This document shows, piece after piece, positions 27,299 to 36,790 of a DNA stretch of 64,000 bases (position 1 is the stretch's first letter; each line of letters starts with the position of its first letter). The notes beneath the pieces were generated by a model that saw only the letters and a program-made list of their open reading frames with translations, was not told the DNA's origin and ran no database searches. The position numbers and the translations under genes were made by a program. Origin of the DNA: Corynebacterium marambiense (GTDB taxonomy: Bacteria; Actinomycetota; Actinomycetes; Mycobacteriales; Mycobacteriaceae); assembly GCF_016342275.1 (NCBI RefSeq), contig NZ_JAEIOT010000016.1:180897-244896 (forward strand), given 5' to 3'.

Positions 27299-27372
27299 GA
27301 AAAACTCCTATAGAGGTTGTCTTCAACATGGGAAAGCGCCTGAGGGACGGCACAGCAAGAATCCAGCCACCC

Positions 27373-27391
27373 TTAGCAAAGGCTAAGCTAA
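27373..27391. promoter_or_regulatory. Candidate DtxR iron box
   Basis: TTAGCAAAGGCTAAGCTAA matches the 19-bp DtxR consensus TTAGGTTAGCCTAACCTAA at 14 of 19 positions, and its outer arms TTAGC/GCTAA are perfectly inverted. It lies between the propeller gene (start 27298, minus) and the small membrane-protein gene (start 27543, plus). Confidence 0.5.
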
Positions 27392-27542
27392 TCGCATGTC
27401 GGAGCGTGGGGCAACCTCAGCTCCACGGCAGTGTCCGGAATCACAGACCCATACCTCGCCCACAAACCCATTCGAGCCACCACTCGCCCCACATCCGCAC
27501 GACGTCATTCCCCGGCAACCCCACTTGCTAGGCTTGTGCATC

Positions 27543-27752
27543 ATGAAACGGAAACCGGGCATCACCAAAGTCGAACTGACGGTCGCGAGCATCGCGTTCG
27601 CGCTTGTGCTGTCGTGGTCAGCTGGCTTCATCGACACCGCCCACCCGTTTGCATCACTCGGCTACGTGGTATTCACCTCGGCGCTCTCCATCCTCGTATT
27701 CGCACTGGTCACCAAGGGCTACAACCATTTCTTCCGATACCGCGAGAAATAG
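27543..27752 (+). CDS. Small membrane protein, two TM helices
   Basis: 69 aa from the ATG at 27543. A basic start (MKRKPG) is followed by two hydrophobic helices (about 13-32 and 38-57), and a basic end (FFRYREK) suggests both termini are cytosolic. I recognise no family. A small multi-TM protein of similar style is at 36791, but I see no clear sequence match. It is divergent from the propeller gene and shares its upstream region, including the DtxR-like box, so it might also respond to iron. Confidence 0.6.
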   Translation: MKRKPGITKVELTVASIAFALVLSWSAGFIDTAHPFASLGYVVFTSALSILVFALVTKGYNHFFRYREK

Positions 27753-28650
27753 TCTGCACCGCACGGACTCCACAGTACTTCAACACCGCGACACGATCCG
27801 GCAACATCCAGACATCGGGGATCCGCATACCCCCCCACCCATAGCCTCCGGCCGGAACCTCCCAAAAAGGCCGGACAGCGTTCGGTAGAACACCGGGCCT
27901 CCCGGTACGATCTGACCACGCTCCAGCCGGATCCAACGGCCCCTCCAGCAATCCTCCCCGGAGGTTAGATCCGGAGGTCAGTAAGGCCCCGGAGATGCCA
28001 CGTCTGCACACGGAAAGAGATCAAACCGGCCAGGAGCGGGGAAAACCAACCCCTGCGCGATGCGACCTATCACCGGGCACCGACACGCGCCGATACTCCA
28101 CCGACCGCAGACGTTCACGGAGACACCCTCATGCTGGACACCCACAGAACCTTCCCAACATGCCCCATCCGGCCACTGCCATCAGCATTGCGCCACCGGA
28201 GGCGCCACCCCCTGGCGGACATCAGGGAATAGCTACCCAACCCCACCCCGGTCGACACTAGCCCGCGCACCCTTCACTGGGGCCACCCCAGCTCAAGTGC
28301 AACCCACACGACCCGGATGCGGTTCCGCCCCCCCCCCACACCAGGCGCGCACCCGCACGCAGTTCCACGCAGGACACACCCGCGGAGAAGTGGCGCAGGA
28401 TTGTGAATGTTAACGCTATCAGCCCTGTTTCAGAACCCCTTTCCCCTAAGAGAAAATCCTAGAAAGTCCGCCCGAACTGCACAAATAATGCAGTGATACC
28501 GGTCACCCTTGACAGGATCCCCCGCCTAACGCCACACTCATACTAAGAACGTTCACATAAGTGGACGAACACAGGATGTTGCGCTTGAAGTTGCTGTTGA
28601 TAGCGCACCAACCGAATGGGATCGTTCACACAACCTGGAAAGGATCCATC
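27753..28650. other. 898-bp non-coding region before the fuc operon
   Basis: No frame here looks like a protein. The first 600 bp are C-rich on this strand with an eight-C run at 28328-28335. From 28400 the sequence becomes A/T-richer and holds regulatory candidates: a LacI-type operator at 28408-28421, TTGACA at 28509-28514 as a -35 box (possible -10 CACACT at 28533), and the palindrome GAACGTTC at 28547-28554. The long distance to fucI leaves room for a leader RNA, but I see no known one. Confidence 0.5.
28408..28421. promoter_or_regulatory. Candidate LacI/GalR-family operator upstream of fucI
   Basis: TGTTAACGCTATCA fits the LacI-family pattern TGNNANCGNTNNCA at every fixed position, with the central CG. 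A LacI-type regulator gene ends the operon (34678), so it is the obvious candidate to bind here. Confidence 0.5.
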
Positions 28651-30420
28651 ATGACCAACCATCCGGCAATCGGTATCCGCCCCCTCATCGACGGTCGTCT
28701 CGGCGGCGTTCGGGAGTCCCTGGAGGACCAGACCATGGAGCTCGCGCACAACGTCGCGAAGCTGCTGCGCGAGAACGTCCGCTACACCGACGGCGAGCCG
28801 GTCGAGGTCGTCATCGCCGACACCACGATCGGTGGCGCTGCGGAGGCCGCCGCCTGCAAGAGGAAGTTCGACGCCCACAACGTCGGCGCCGACCTGACCG
28901 TCACCTCCTCCTGGAACTACGTCACCGAGGTCATGGACCTCGATCCCTCCATCCCCCACGCCATCTGGGGCTTCAACGGCACCGAGCGTCCCGGCGCGGT
29001 CACCCTCGCCGCCGCACTGGCCGCCTACACGCAGCTGGGCATCCCGGCCTTCGGCATCTACGGCCACGATGTCCAGGACGCCTCCGACGACGGACTGACC
29101 GATGACGTCGTCGCGCAGATCCTCAAGTTCGCCCGGGCCGCCATCGCCGTCGGCCAGATGAAGGGCCGCAGCTACCTCGCCATGGGCACCGTATCCATGG
29201 GTATCGCGGGCTGCCGCGTCCCCGAGGTCGACATCCTCAAGTACCTGGGCCTGAAGTCCGAGTACATCGACATGATCGAGTTCGACCGCCGGATAACCCA
29301 GGGCATCTACGACAAGGACGAGTACGAGATCGCCCGCAAGTGGGTGCGGGAAAATCTCGTCGAGGGCGAGAACCCCAACCCCGAGGACAAGCGTCTCACC
29401 GAGGCCGAGTACGAGGAGCAGTGGGACTACATCACCAAGATGACCCTCGTCGCCAACGACCTCATGAACGGCAATCCGAAGCTCGCCGAGATGGGCTTCG
29501 CCGAGGAGGCCCACGGTCACGACGCCATCGCTGCCGGCTTCCAGGGACAGCGCCAGTGGACGGACTACAAGCCCAACGGCGACCTGCTGGAGACCATCCT
29601 CAACACCAGCTTCGACTGGAACGGCAAGCGTCAGCCCTCCATCCTCGCCACCGAGGGCGACGTGCTCAACGGCCTGGCCATGCTGCTCAACAACCTGCTG
29701 ACCAACCGCTCGCAGCTCTTCAGCGACGTGCGCACCTACTGGTCGCCGGAGGCGGTAAAGCGGGTCACCGGATACGAGCTCAGCGGACACGCTGCCAACG
29801 GTTTCGTTGACCTGCGCAACTCCGGTGCCACCGCGCTCGATGGCGCCTGCGGCGCCAAGGACGCCGACGGCAACCCCACCATCAAGCCCTGGTGGGAGAT
29901 GACCGACGAGGACATCGAGGCCGACATCAAGGCCAGCACGTTCCACGCGGCCATCAAGGAATACTTCCCGGGCGGCGGCTTCTCCACCCACTTCAACACC
30001 CCGGGTGACCTCCCCGTCACAGCTTCCCGCCTGGTGATGGTCGACGGCCTGGGTCTCGCTCTCCAGGTCTCCGAGGGCTGGACGGTCATGGTTCCCGACG
30101 AGGTCCGCGACACCATCGCCGACCGCACCAACCCCACCTGGCCGACCACCTTCTTCGCCCCGCGTCTCACGGGCGAGGGCGCACACCGCAGCGTCTACGA
30201 CTGGATGGACAACTGGGGCGCCAACCACACGGCGACCGGCTACGGCCACTTCGGCGACGAGCTGCTGACCCTGGCATCGATGCTCCGCATCCCGGTGTTC
30301 ATGCACAACATCGAACCCGAGCGCATCTTCCGCCCGCGGGCATGGTCCAGCTTCGGCACCACCGATCTGGAGAGCGCGGACTTCCGGGCCTGCGCGAACT
30401 TCGGACCCCTGTACCGCTGA
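28651..30420 (+). CDS. fucI: L-fucose isomerase
   Basis: 589 aa from the ATG at 28651 (AAAGGA 12 bp before); the frame extends 30 codons upstream without a start signal. Length and sequence match FucI (E. coli 591 aa): [21 protein letters not shown] at the start, [46 protein letters not shown], and near the C-terminus the conserved [10 protein letters not shown] and GYGHFGDEL. It converts L-fucose to L-fuculose with Mn2+ in the cytosol, and many also accept D-arabinose. It is the first gene of a five-gene operon with spacings of about 40-60 bp. Confidence 0.95.
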   Translation: MTNHPAIGIRPLIDGRLGGVRESLEDQTMELAHNVAKLLRENVRYTDGEPVEVVIADTTIGGAAEAAACKRKFDAHNVGADLTVTSSWNYVTEVMDLDPSIPHAIWGFNGTERPGAVTLAAALAAYTQLGIPAFGIYGHDVQDASDDGLTDDVVAQILKFARAAIAVGQMKGRSYLAMGTVSMGIAGCRVPEVDILKYLGLKSEYIDMIEFDRRITQGIYDKDEYEIARKWVRENLVEGENPNPEDKRLTEAEYEEQWDYITKMTLVANDLMNGNPKLAEMGFAEEAHGHDAIAAGFQGQRQWTDYKPNGDLLETILNTSFDWNGKRQPSILATEGDVLNGLAMLLNNLLTNRSQLFSDVRTYWSPEAVKRVTGYELSGHAANGFVDLRNSGATALDGACGAKDADGNPTIKPWWEMTDEDIEADIKASTFHAAIKEYFPGGGFSTHFNTPGDLPVTASRLVMVDGLGLALQVSEGWTVMVPDEVRDTIADRTNPTWPTTFFAPRLTGEGAHRSVYDWMDNWGANHTATGYGHFGDELLTLASMLRIPVFMHNIEPERIFRPRAWSSFGTTDLESADFRACANFGPLYR

Positions 30421-30459
30421 TCCCCTGTCCATCCCCTCACTGAAGTAAGGAAGACTGTC

Positions 30460-31920
30460 ATGTCCCCGAGCCAGTACGCCGCCGTAGCTCTCGATCTCGG
30501 TTCCTCCAACGGTCGCGCGATCGTCGGAGTGCTCAACGGCGGAACCCTGAAAATGCAGGAAGCCCACCGTTTCCCGCATAAGGTGGACACCGTTGACGGC
30601 GCGCTGGCCTGGGACATCGACCGTCTCTTGGACGGCGCGATCGCCGGAATCACCATCGCCCGTACCCGGGTCCCGATTGCGATCGACTCCATCGGTGTGG
30701 ATAGCTGGGGCGTCGACTACGCGCTCGTCAAGAAGGACGGGCAGGTCGCGCTCCCCGTGCGGTCCTACCGCGACACGCGGATGGCGGAGCACCGCGAGAA
30801 GTTCAACGAGGCACTGCCCGCGGAACGGGCCTTCGCCCTCACCGGTATCCAGCCCGCAGACATCAACACGGCGAACCAGTTGTTCGCCGATCTCCGGCAG
30901 CACCCGGAACTCGTCGACTCCGTCGAACGGGTCCAGCTGCTCCCCGACTACTTCGCGTCCCTGCTGTGCGGGGAACAGGCCCACGGCCGCGCGATCTCAT
31001 CGACCACCGGTCTGGCCACTCCGGGGGCCGCCACATGGTCGGAGGAGGTGCTCGACGCACTCGGAATCCCCCGGCTATGGTTCTCCGACATCTCCCGGGA
31101 CTCGATGGTCCTCTGTCCGGAGACCATCACCGGGATCCCCATGGTCCGGCCCGGCGGACACGACACCGCCTGCGCCGTCCACGCCATCCCGCACGACGAA
31201 GTGTCCGCCGAGGAGTCGGTGTTCATCTCCTGCGGCTCCTGGACTCTGGTCGGCGCCTGCACCGACGAACCCGTACTAAGCGACGCCTGCTTCACCAGCG
31301 GCTTCACCAACGAGGTCCGTATCGACGGCGGCATCCGCCTCCTCAAGAACATCACCGGGTTGTGGATCCTCCAGGACTGCATGCGCGCATGGCAGCAGGC
31401 GGGGAAGAGCACCGACCTCCCGGCGCTCCTGGTCTCCGCGGAATCCGCCCCCAGCATGAAAATGGTCTTCGACCCGAACGACGAGGTGTTCACCACGCCC
31501 GGGGACATGCCCGCGAAGATCCACGCCCGGATGCGGGAACTGTACGGACGGGAGCCGGAAAGCACCGGCCAGCTCATCCGTCTCATACTCGAGTCATTGG
31601 CCATTGCGCACGCCACCGCGATCTCCGAGGTCACGGACCTGACCGGGACCCGGCCCAAGGTCGTGAACATTGTCGGCGGCGGCTCCCGCAACGGCCTGCT
31701 CTGCCAGATGACCGCCTCCGCGACGGGACTGCCGGTCTTGAGCGGCCCCGCGGAGGCCTCCGCGGCGGGCAACCTGCTCAGCCAGTTCGAGGCGATCGGC
31801 GCGATCGAACCGGGTGAACGCGACGGAATCATCCAGCGTTCGTTCACCCCGCTCCGCTTCGAACCACGTGACCCGACCCGCTGGAACGACATGCGCAGGC
31901 GCCTCGCAGAGGTCAAGTAA
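30460..31920 (+). CDS. fucK: L-fuculokinase (FGGY family, rhamnulokinase-like)
   Basis: 486 aa. FGGY carbohydrate kinase with the N-terminal phosphate-binding loop ALDLGSSNGRAIVG and the sugar-domain motif SIGVDSWGVDYALV with YRDTR. The C-terminal ATP-domain motif VNIVGGGSRNGLLCQMTA is intact. By wording of the motifs (HRFPHKVDTVDGALAWDID) it is closer to RhaB-type rhamnulokinases than to E. coli FucK. Because it sits between fucI and fucA, its physiological substrate is most likely L-fuculose, giving L-fuculose 1-phosphate. RhaB-like kinases in this role are known in other bacteria. It starts 39 bp after the fucI stop. Confidence 0.85.
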   Translation: MSPSQYAAVALDLGSSNGRAIVGVLNGGTLKMQEAHRFPHKVDTVDGALAWDIDRLLDGAIAGITIARTRVPIAIDSIGVDSWGVDYALVKKDGQVALPVRSYRDTRMAEHREKFNEALPAERAFALTGIQPADINTANQLFADLRQHPELVDSVERVQLLPDYFASLLCGEQAHGRAISSTTGLATPGAATWSEEVLDALGIPRLWFSDISRDSMVLCPETITGIPMVRPGGHDTACAVHAIPHDEVSAEESVFISCGSWTLVGACTDEPVLSDACFTSGFTNEVRIDGGIRLLKNITGLWILQDCMRAWQQAGKSTDLPALLVSAESAPSMKMVFDPNDEVFTTPGDMPAKIHARMRELYGREPESTGQLIRLILESLAIAHATAISEVTDLTGTRPKVVNIVGGGSRNGLLCQMTASATGLPVLSGPAEASAAGNLLSQFEAIGAIEPGERDGIIQRSFTPLRFEPRDPTRWNDMRRRLAEVK

Positions 31921-31982
31921 CGCATCCGGTGCCACCCAAGGCACCACATCACCAATCTCATCCGATGAAAGGAACACCCCAA

Positions 31983-32648
31983 ATGTCCCACACCGAGTAC
32001 TCCCACCAGGAACTGCGTGAAGCCATCTGCAAGGTGGGTTACATGCTGTGGTCGCGGACCATGGTCGCCGCCAACGACGGCAACATCACCGCCAAGGTCG
32101 ACGACAACCACATCCTCTCCACCCCGACCGGCGTCTCCAAGGGACAGCTCACCCCGGACAAGCTCATCCTCATGAACCTGGACGGCGACATCGTCGAACC
32201 CGCTCCGAGCGGCATCCACAAGCCCACCAGCGAAGTGAAGATGCACCTGCGGATGTATCGCGTAAACCCCGACATCAAGGCCTGCGTGCACGCCCACCCG
32301 CTGCACGGCACCGCCTTCGCCATCAAAGGCGAGGCGCTGACCAAGAAGATGATGCCCGAATCGGTCATCGCCATGCCGGAGATTCCGCTGGCTCCCTACG
32401 GAACCCCGTCGACCGAGGCCGTCCCGGATTCTGTGGAGCCCTTCGCCTTCACCCACAAGGTCGCCCTCCTGGAGCAGCACGGCGCTCTGAGCTGGGGTTC
32501 CGACGTCTGGGACGCCTACTTCCAGATGGAGCGCCTGGAGTACACAGCACAACTGACCTTCCTCACCCGCCTGATCAACGGCGAACGCGAACTGCCCGCA
32601 GATGAGATCGAGAAGCTCATCGGCATGCGTGCCCAGTACGGACTCTAG
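31983..32648 (+). CDS. fucA: L-fuculose-phosphate aldolase (class II)
   Basis: 221 aa from the ATG at 31983, with AAAGGAA placed correctly before it; the frame stays open upstream. The zinc/catalytic residues are visible: Glu in HKPTSEVKMH, the HxH pair in CVHAHPLHG, and the third His in LLEQHGALSWG. Length matches E. coli FucA (215 aa). It cleaves L-fuculose 1-phosphate to dihydroxyacetone phosphate and L-lactaldehyde. The related rhamnulose-phosphate aldolase RhaD and AraD epimerases share the fold; context decides for FucA. Confidence 0.9.
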   Translation: MSHTEYSHQELREAICKVGYMLWSRTMVAANDGNITAKVDDNHILSTPTGVSKGQLTPDKLILMNLDGDIVEPAPSGIHKPTSEVKMHLRMYRVNPDIKACVHAHPLHGTAFAIKGEALTKKMMPESVIAMPEIPLAPYGTPSTEAVPDSVEPFAFTHKVALLEQHGALSWGSDVWDAYFQMERLEYTAQLTFLTRLINGERELPADEIEKLIGMRAQYGL

Positions 32649-32693
32649 AGGTCCCCTCACCCCCTTCCCTTCCGGACCTTGAAGGACAAGACC

Positions 32694-34085
32694 ATGACGC
32701 ATTCATCTCCACCCACCGCATCCGTCGCGAGCACTCAACCTCCTCGGACGAAACCGATCGTTTACGTGTTCGCCGTTCTCGGCGGCCTCGCAGGTCTGCT
32801 GTACGGCTACGACTCCGGTGCCATCTCACTGGCGCTGCCGGACATCACGCGCCAATTCGGATTGAATCCGACCGCCGAAGGCCTGATCGTCTCCTTCCTG
32901 CTCTTCGGTGCGCTCCCCTCCATCGCAGTCGCCACGGCCTTCGAGAAGAAGATTGAACGCCGTAATCTCCTGGTGATCGGTGCCGCAATCTTCGGTGTTG
33001 GGTCATTGGGCTGTGCAATGGCGCCCAACCCCGAGACCCTGATGGCGTTCCGTTTCATGCTCGGCATGGCGGCAGGTATCGCCAACATGTTCGGCCTGAT
33101 CTACCTCTCGGAGATCGCCCCGGCACACCTGCGCGGCATGATGGCCTCGTTGTACCAGCTCTCCGTCAACTTCGGCATTCTGACCTCCTACGCAGTCGGC
33201 CACTACTTCTCACTCACGGACCGCTGGCAGTGGACCCTGGGTCTCGGCCTCGTCCCGGCCCTCATCTTCGGCATCGGGATGGCCCTCTCGCCCCAGTCCC
33301 CGCGGTGGTTAATCCGGGACGGGCAGATCGAACGTGCCCGGAAGACCCTCGCCCGGGTCCGGGAGACAAAGGAAGAGGTAGACCGTGAGGTCGCCGACAT
33401 CCAGAAGTCCCTGGAGCAGCAGAGCGCCGGGATGAAGGAACTGTTCGGCACCTTCCGTCCCGTCGTCATCCTCGCCTTCGTCCTCGTCATCTTCCAAGTG
33501 TTCACCGGTATCAACGCGGCCGTCTACTACGCACCGAAGATCTTCGAGCACCTGGACATGGGTGCCAACGCCGGTATCGCCGCGAACTACGGCGTCGGTA
33601 TCGCGCTGGTCGTCTCCACCTTCGTCTCCCTGGCATTCATCGACCGGTGGGGACGAAAGAAGCTGCTGACGGTTTCCCTGGCGGGCCAGATCCCGCCGCT
33701 GCTGATCCTCACGTTCTTCGCGGAATCGAACGCCACGCTCGCCGTCATCGCGGTCTTCCTCTTCGTGTTCTCCTTCGGGTTCGGACTCGGCCCGGTGTTC
33801 TGGACCTATGTCCCCGAGATCTTCCCGCTGCGCGCACGCGCGCTGGGCGTCGGCATCATCACCTTCGCGCAGTACACGATGAACGCCCTACTGTCGCTCA
33901 TCTTCCCCGATCTCATCGCCGCCATCGGCACCTGGGTGTTCTTCCTCTTCGCCATCATGAGCGGCCTCGCCGTCTGGTTCATCCTGACCCAGGTCATCGA
34001 GACCAAGGGCAAGTCCCTGGAAGAGATCGAGGAGTACTGGCAGGAGCGGGCGGACATCCCCGCCGAGGCACTGGTCACCAAGTAA
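32694..34085 (+). CDS. MFS sugar porter, probable L-fucose importer
   Basis: 463 aa from the ATG at 32694 (GAAGGA 8 bp before). Twelve TM helices are expected. Sugar-porter signatures: LYGYDSGAISLALP in helix 1, LSPQSPRWLIRDG after helix 6, INAAVYYAPKIFEHL in helix 7 and DRWGRKKLL between helices 8 and 9. The loop after helix 4, usually PESPRWL, is here PQSPRWL. The protein belongs to the XylE/AraE/IolT-like family and would be a proton symporter. It is unrelated to the FucP (FHS) family usually found with fuc genes, so L-fucose as the substrate is inferred from operon position. Confidence 0.85.
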   Translation: MTHSSPPTASVASTQPPRTKPIVYVFAVLGGLAGLLYGYDSGAISLALPDITRQFGLNPTAEGLIVSFLLFGALPSIAVATAFEKKIERRNLLVIGAAIFGVGSLGCAMAPNPETLMAFRFMLGMAAGIANMFGLIYLSEIAPAHLRGMMASLYQLSVNFGILTSYAVGHYFSLTDRWQWTLGLGLVPALIFGIGMALSPQSPRWLIRDGQIERARKTLARVRETKEEVDREVADIQKSLEQQSAGMKELFGTFRPVVILAFVLVIFQVFTGINAAVYYAPKIFEHLDMGANAGIAANYGVGIALVVSTFVSLAFIDRWGRKKLLTVSLAGQIPPLLILTFFAESNATLAVIAVFLFVFSFGFGLGPVFWTYVPEIFPLRARALGVGIITFAQYTMNALLSLIFPDLIAAIGTWVFFLFAIMSGLAVWFILTQVIETKGKSLEEIEEYWQERADIPAEALVTK

Positions 34086-34123
34086 TCCGCTGATCTGACC
34101 GATACCAACTAGGAGTATCCACC

Positions 34124-34549
34124 ATGCTGAACAACATCCCGAAGATCCTGAGTCCGGATCTCGTCCATGTGCTCATGGACATGGGGCACGGTGAGGAGAT
34201 CGTCATCGCCGACGCCAACTTCCCAGGAGCCGAATTCAACGACCACGTCCTCCGGGCCGACGGACACGGCATCCCTGAGATCCTTGAGGCAATCCTCAAA
34301 CTCATGCCGCTCGATCCCTACAACGACTGGCAGTTCGCACTGATGAACACGCTCGGCGATGATCCCACCCCGGAGATCTGGCCGACCTACCGGACGATCA
34401 TCGAGAACGCCGAACCTGAACACCACACCGAGGGCCACTTCGACCGCTTCGATTTCTACGACCAGGCGCGAAAGGCCCGGGCCGTGCTCATCACCGGCGA
34501 GACTGCCCTCTACGGCAACATCATCCTAAAGAAGGGGGTCGTCGTCTAA
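34124..34549 (+). CDS. fucU: L-fucose mutarotase
   Basis: 141 aa, RbsD/FucU family. The MGHGEEIVIADANFPG segment contains the conserved His and Asp of the family; E. coli FucU is 140 aa. It interconverts the alpha and beta anomers of L-fucose so that the imported sugar can be used by the isomerase. AGGAGT precedes the ATG. It is the last gene of the operon before a hairpin at 34571. Confidence 0.93.
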   Translation: MLNNIPKILSPDLVHVLMDMGHGEEIVIADANFPGAEFNDHVLRADGHGIPEILEAILKLMPLDPYNDWQFALMNTLGDDPTPEIWPTYRTIIENAEPEHHTEGHFDRFDFYDQARKARAVLITGETALYGNIILKKGVVV

Positions 34550-34570
34550 ACCGACGGAGCCGATGTTCCA

Positions 34571-34610
34571 CGGCGTCCCACGAATCCTGACTGGGTTCTG
34601 TGGGGCGCCG
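34571..34610 (+). terminator. Hairpin after fucU
   Basis: CGGCGTCCCAC (34571-34581) pairs with GTGGGGCGCCG (34600-34610) with one mismatch (11 bp, 18-nt loop), followed by TATATTCGTTT. It separates the fuc operon from the regulator gene, which then would have its own promoter. Confidence 0.65.
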
Positions 34611-34677
34611 TATATTCGTTTCCGTACCCCGATTACACTGGAGGTTCCAGGACCGCAGCACCACGGAGACGATCAGC

Positions 34678-35688
34678 GTGAAACCCGCACCCAACCGCGC
34701 AACGATGCGCGATGTCGCCGCTCTAGCGGGAGTCAGTGTCCAGACGGTTTCGCGGGTTCTCAACAACTCCGGCCCGGCATCCGAGGCGACGCGGAGACAA
34801 GTCGAGGACGCGGCGGCGATGCTCAAGTACGAGGTCAACCTCGCTGCCCGGGCGCTGGCCTCGAAACAGTCCAAGACAACGGGACTCCTCGTGACGGGCG
34901 AGATCCGGCACGGCGTCGCCAGGCTATTCTCCGCGCTGGAGTCGGAGCTGGCGGCCCGCGGCAGGCACATCGTCATCGCCACCTCCCCCACAGACAATCC
35001 CAGCTCACTGCGTCGGGCGATCTCCTATCTGCACGGAACCAATCCCGACGGCCTCGTGGTCCTGGCCCGCACCTCCAACATTCTCCCCGTGATCGCGGCA
35101 AAGGCACAGGTTCCCTGCGCCGTGGTCATCGCCGGCAGACACGAGACGAATCGGGTGTCCACCGTCTCCATCGACCAGTACGACGGCGCCATCGCCGCGA
35201 GCCAGTACATCTTCGACATCGGTTGTTCGGCCCCGGTGTATCTGACCGGTGATCTCCGCTGGCAGGATGCGCAGGTCCGACTCCGTGGCTTCCAGACGGT
35301 GTGCACGGCGAACGACACCGAAGCGGACTGGCTGATCGGTGACAGTTGGTCGAGCGCGAGCGGCTACGCGATGGGCGAGGAACTTCTCTCCCGGGGACTA
35401 CCCGACGCCATCGTCGCCGGAAACGATGACATCGCCATCGGAGCGATGCACGCCCTCTACAAAGCCGGTGTCCGCATCCCCGACGACGTCTCCGTCGTAG
35501 GCTTCGACGACATCCCCCAGGCCAAATTCCAGAACCCGTCCCTGACCACGGTCCGGCAGGACTTCACCGCCCTCGGCAGAACGGCACTGGAAGAACTCGA
35601 CAGGATCATCGCCGGGGAACCCCGCAGGCACCGCCAACTTCCCACCGAACTCGTCATCCGCAAATCAACGCGCCCGCGCCCCTGGTGA
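34678..35688 (+). CDS. LacI-family regulator, probable fuc repressor
   Basis: 336 aa from the GTG at 34678 (CGGAG about 10 bp before); an ATG nine codons later at 34705 is possible. The N-terminal HTH is MRDVAALAGVSVQTVSRVLNN, followed by the hinge helix EVNLAARALASKQ. The remainder is a periplasmic-binding-type effector domain ending with VVGFDDIPQAKFQNPSLTTV, a family hallmark. Because it directly follows the fuc genes, its effector is probably L-fucose, L-fuculose or its phosphate. The candidate operator is TGTTAACGCTATCA at 28408; I did not see the same motif near its own start or before fucO. Confidence 0.85.
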   Translation: MKPAPNRATMRDVAALAGVSVQTVSRVLNNSGPASEATRRQVEDAAAMLKYEVNLAARALASKQSKTTGLLVTGEIRHGVARLFSALESELAARGRHIVIATSPTDNPSSLRRAISYLHGTNPDGLVVLARTSNILPVIAAKAQVPCAVVIAGRHETNRVSTVSIDQYDGAIAASQYIFDIGCSAPVYLTGDLRWQDAQVRLRGFQTVCTANDTEADWLIGDSWSSASGYAMGEELLSRGLPDAIVAGNDDIAIGAMHALYKAGVRIPDDVSVVGFDDIPQAKFQNPSLTTVRQDFTALGRTALEELDRIIAGEPRRHRQLPTELVIRKSTRPRPW

Positions 35689-35753
35689 GCTCGGAGGGAG
35701 TTAGATTGTTTCACCGGCGGTGAAATGCCGGTGAAACATGCCGGGTCGTCCTC

Positions 35754-36665
35754 TCACCGGTACGTGACATTCAGCGGAGAATGGTCAGACCAGCGCAGTG
35801 CGTAATCCTCCGCCTTGTCCACCCAAGTCTTCTCGGCCCGGTCCAGCAGTGCCTTCGTCGCCGCCTGATAGTCGATACGCCACCCGGCGTCGGTGTCGAA
35901 GGCCTTCCCTCGATACGTCCACCAGGTGTAGGGTCCGTCACCTTCCGGTTGCAGCCGACGCGCCACGTCAAACCACTGCGGCTCATCGGGAATTCGGCGC
36001 TCTGGGAGTACCGCATCACGAACGTAATCGACGGCTCCGGCAAAGCTACCCGCACCTTCGACCTGGGTGGCGTCATCGGGGAAGGTTCCGAAGACGGAGT
36101 CCATGAACGCACGCTCGTCCGGTAGGAAGCCGGACTTCTTTCTGTTCGTCTTCCAGTTCTTCAGATCCTCGCGGCGGTGGCAGATGTTCCAGTCCCCGCC
36201 GATAACCATCTGCTCATGGGTGGCTGCCTGCGCCGCGAGAACACCTGTGAACTCATCGAGGAAAAAGTATTTCTCATCCTGCTTGGCGGTGTCCGCCGAA
36301 CCGGAGGGAAGATAGAGCGATGCCACCCGGACGCCGTGGCCCTCGACGTCCGCCGCGACCCACCTGCCGGACTCCGTGAAAGATCCGAACCCTATCTCGA
36401 CGTTCGCCAGCGGAGTTCGGGACAGAATTCCGACTCCGGCACGCCCTTTCGCCGCCGACTCCGCACCGACCCAGTGCCAGCCGGCATCGAGCGCCGGAGC
36501 GAGGGCGTCACGGGCCTGCTTGTCGCTGGCTCGAACCTCCTGCATGAGCACCACATCGGTGTTCGATTGCTCCAGCCAGGCGTGCAGTCCCAGGTTCTCT
36601 TCACTGCGTTTCTTCACTGCAGCTCGGATGCCGTTGACGTTGACGGTGGTGACGGTGAAAGACAT
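35754..36665 (-). CDS. xth: Exodeoxyribonuclease III (AP endonuclease, ExoIII family)
   Basis: 303 aa from the ATG at 36665. The EEP-fold motifs are in order: TVNVNGIRAA at the start (metal-binding Asn), VLMQEVRA (Glu), VIGGDWNICH (catalytic Asp and Asn) and RWSDHSPLNVTY at the end (Asp and His). It removes 3' blocks and nicks DNA 5' to abasic sites during base excision repair. It is convergent with the LacI-type gene; length is slightly above the family average (about 265-300). Confidence 0.92.
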   Translation of the reverse strand: MSFTVTTVNVNGIRAAVKKRSEENLGLHAWLEQSNTDVVLMQEVRASDKQARDALAPALDAGWHWVGAESAAKGRAGVGILSRTPLANVEIGFGSFTESGRWVAADVEGHGVRVASLYLPSGSADTAKQDEKYFFLDEFTGVLAAQAATHEQMVIGGDWNICHRREDLKNWKTNRKKSGFLPDERAFMDSVFGTFPDDATQVEGAGSFAGAVDYVRDAVLPERRIPDEPQWFDVARRLQPEGDGPYTWWTYRGKAFDTDAGWRIDYQAATKALLDRAEKTWVDKAEDYALRWSDHSPLNVTYR

Positions 36666-36790
36666 GCCACCCACGATAGTCAGCCACCGGAAGCGGGGTG
36701 ATCGGCAGCCCCCTCAGCGTTGAGCCCACACGCCGTCCCGTGGACACTGGGGCGCAGCAGCGTAAAACAACCACTAACCGGAAGGCGCCC

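Noticed and set aside
28543..30984. 813-codon open frame opposite fucI
   Set aside because: Exact antisense of fucI; Gly/Val/Asp-rich translation with no domain, a typical effect of high GC at third positions.
30460..31920. True rhamnose kinase in a rhamnose operon
   Set aside because: Motifs are RhaB-like, but rhaA and rhaD are absent while fucI, fucA and fucU flank it, so fuculose is the likelier substrate.
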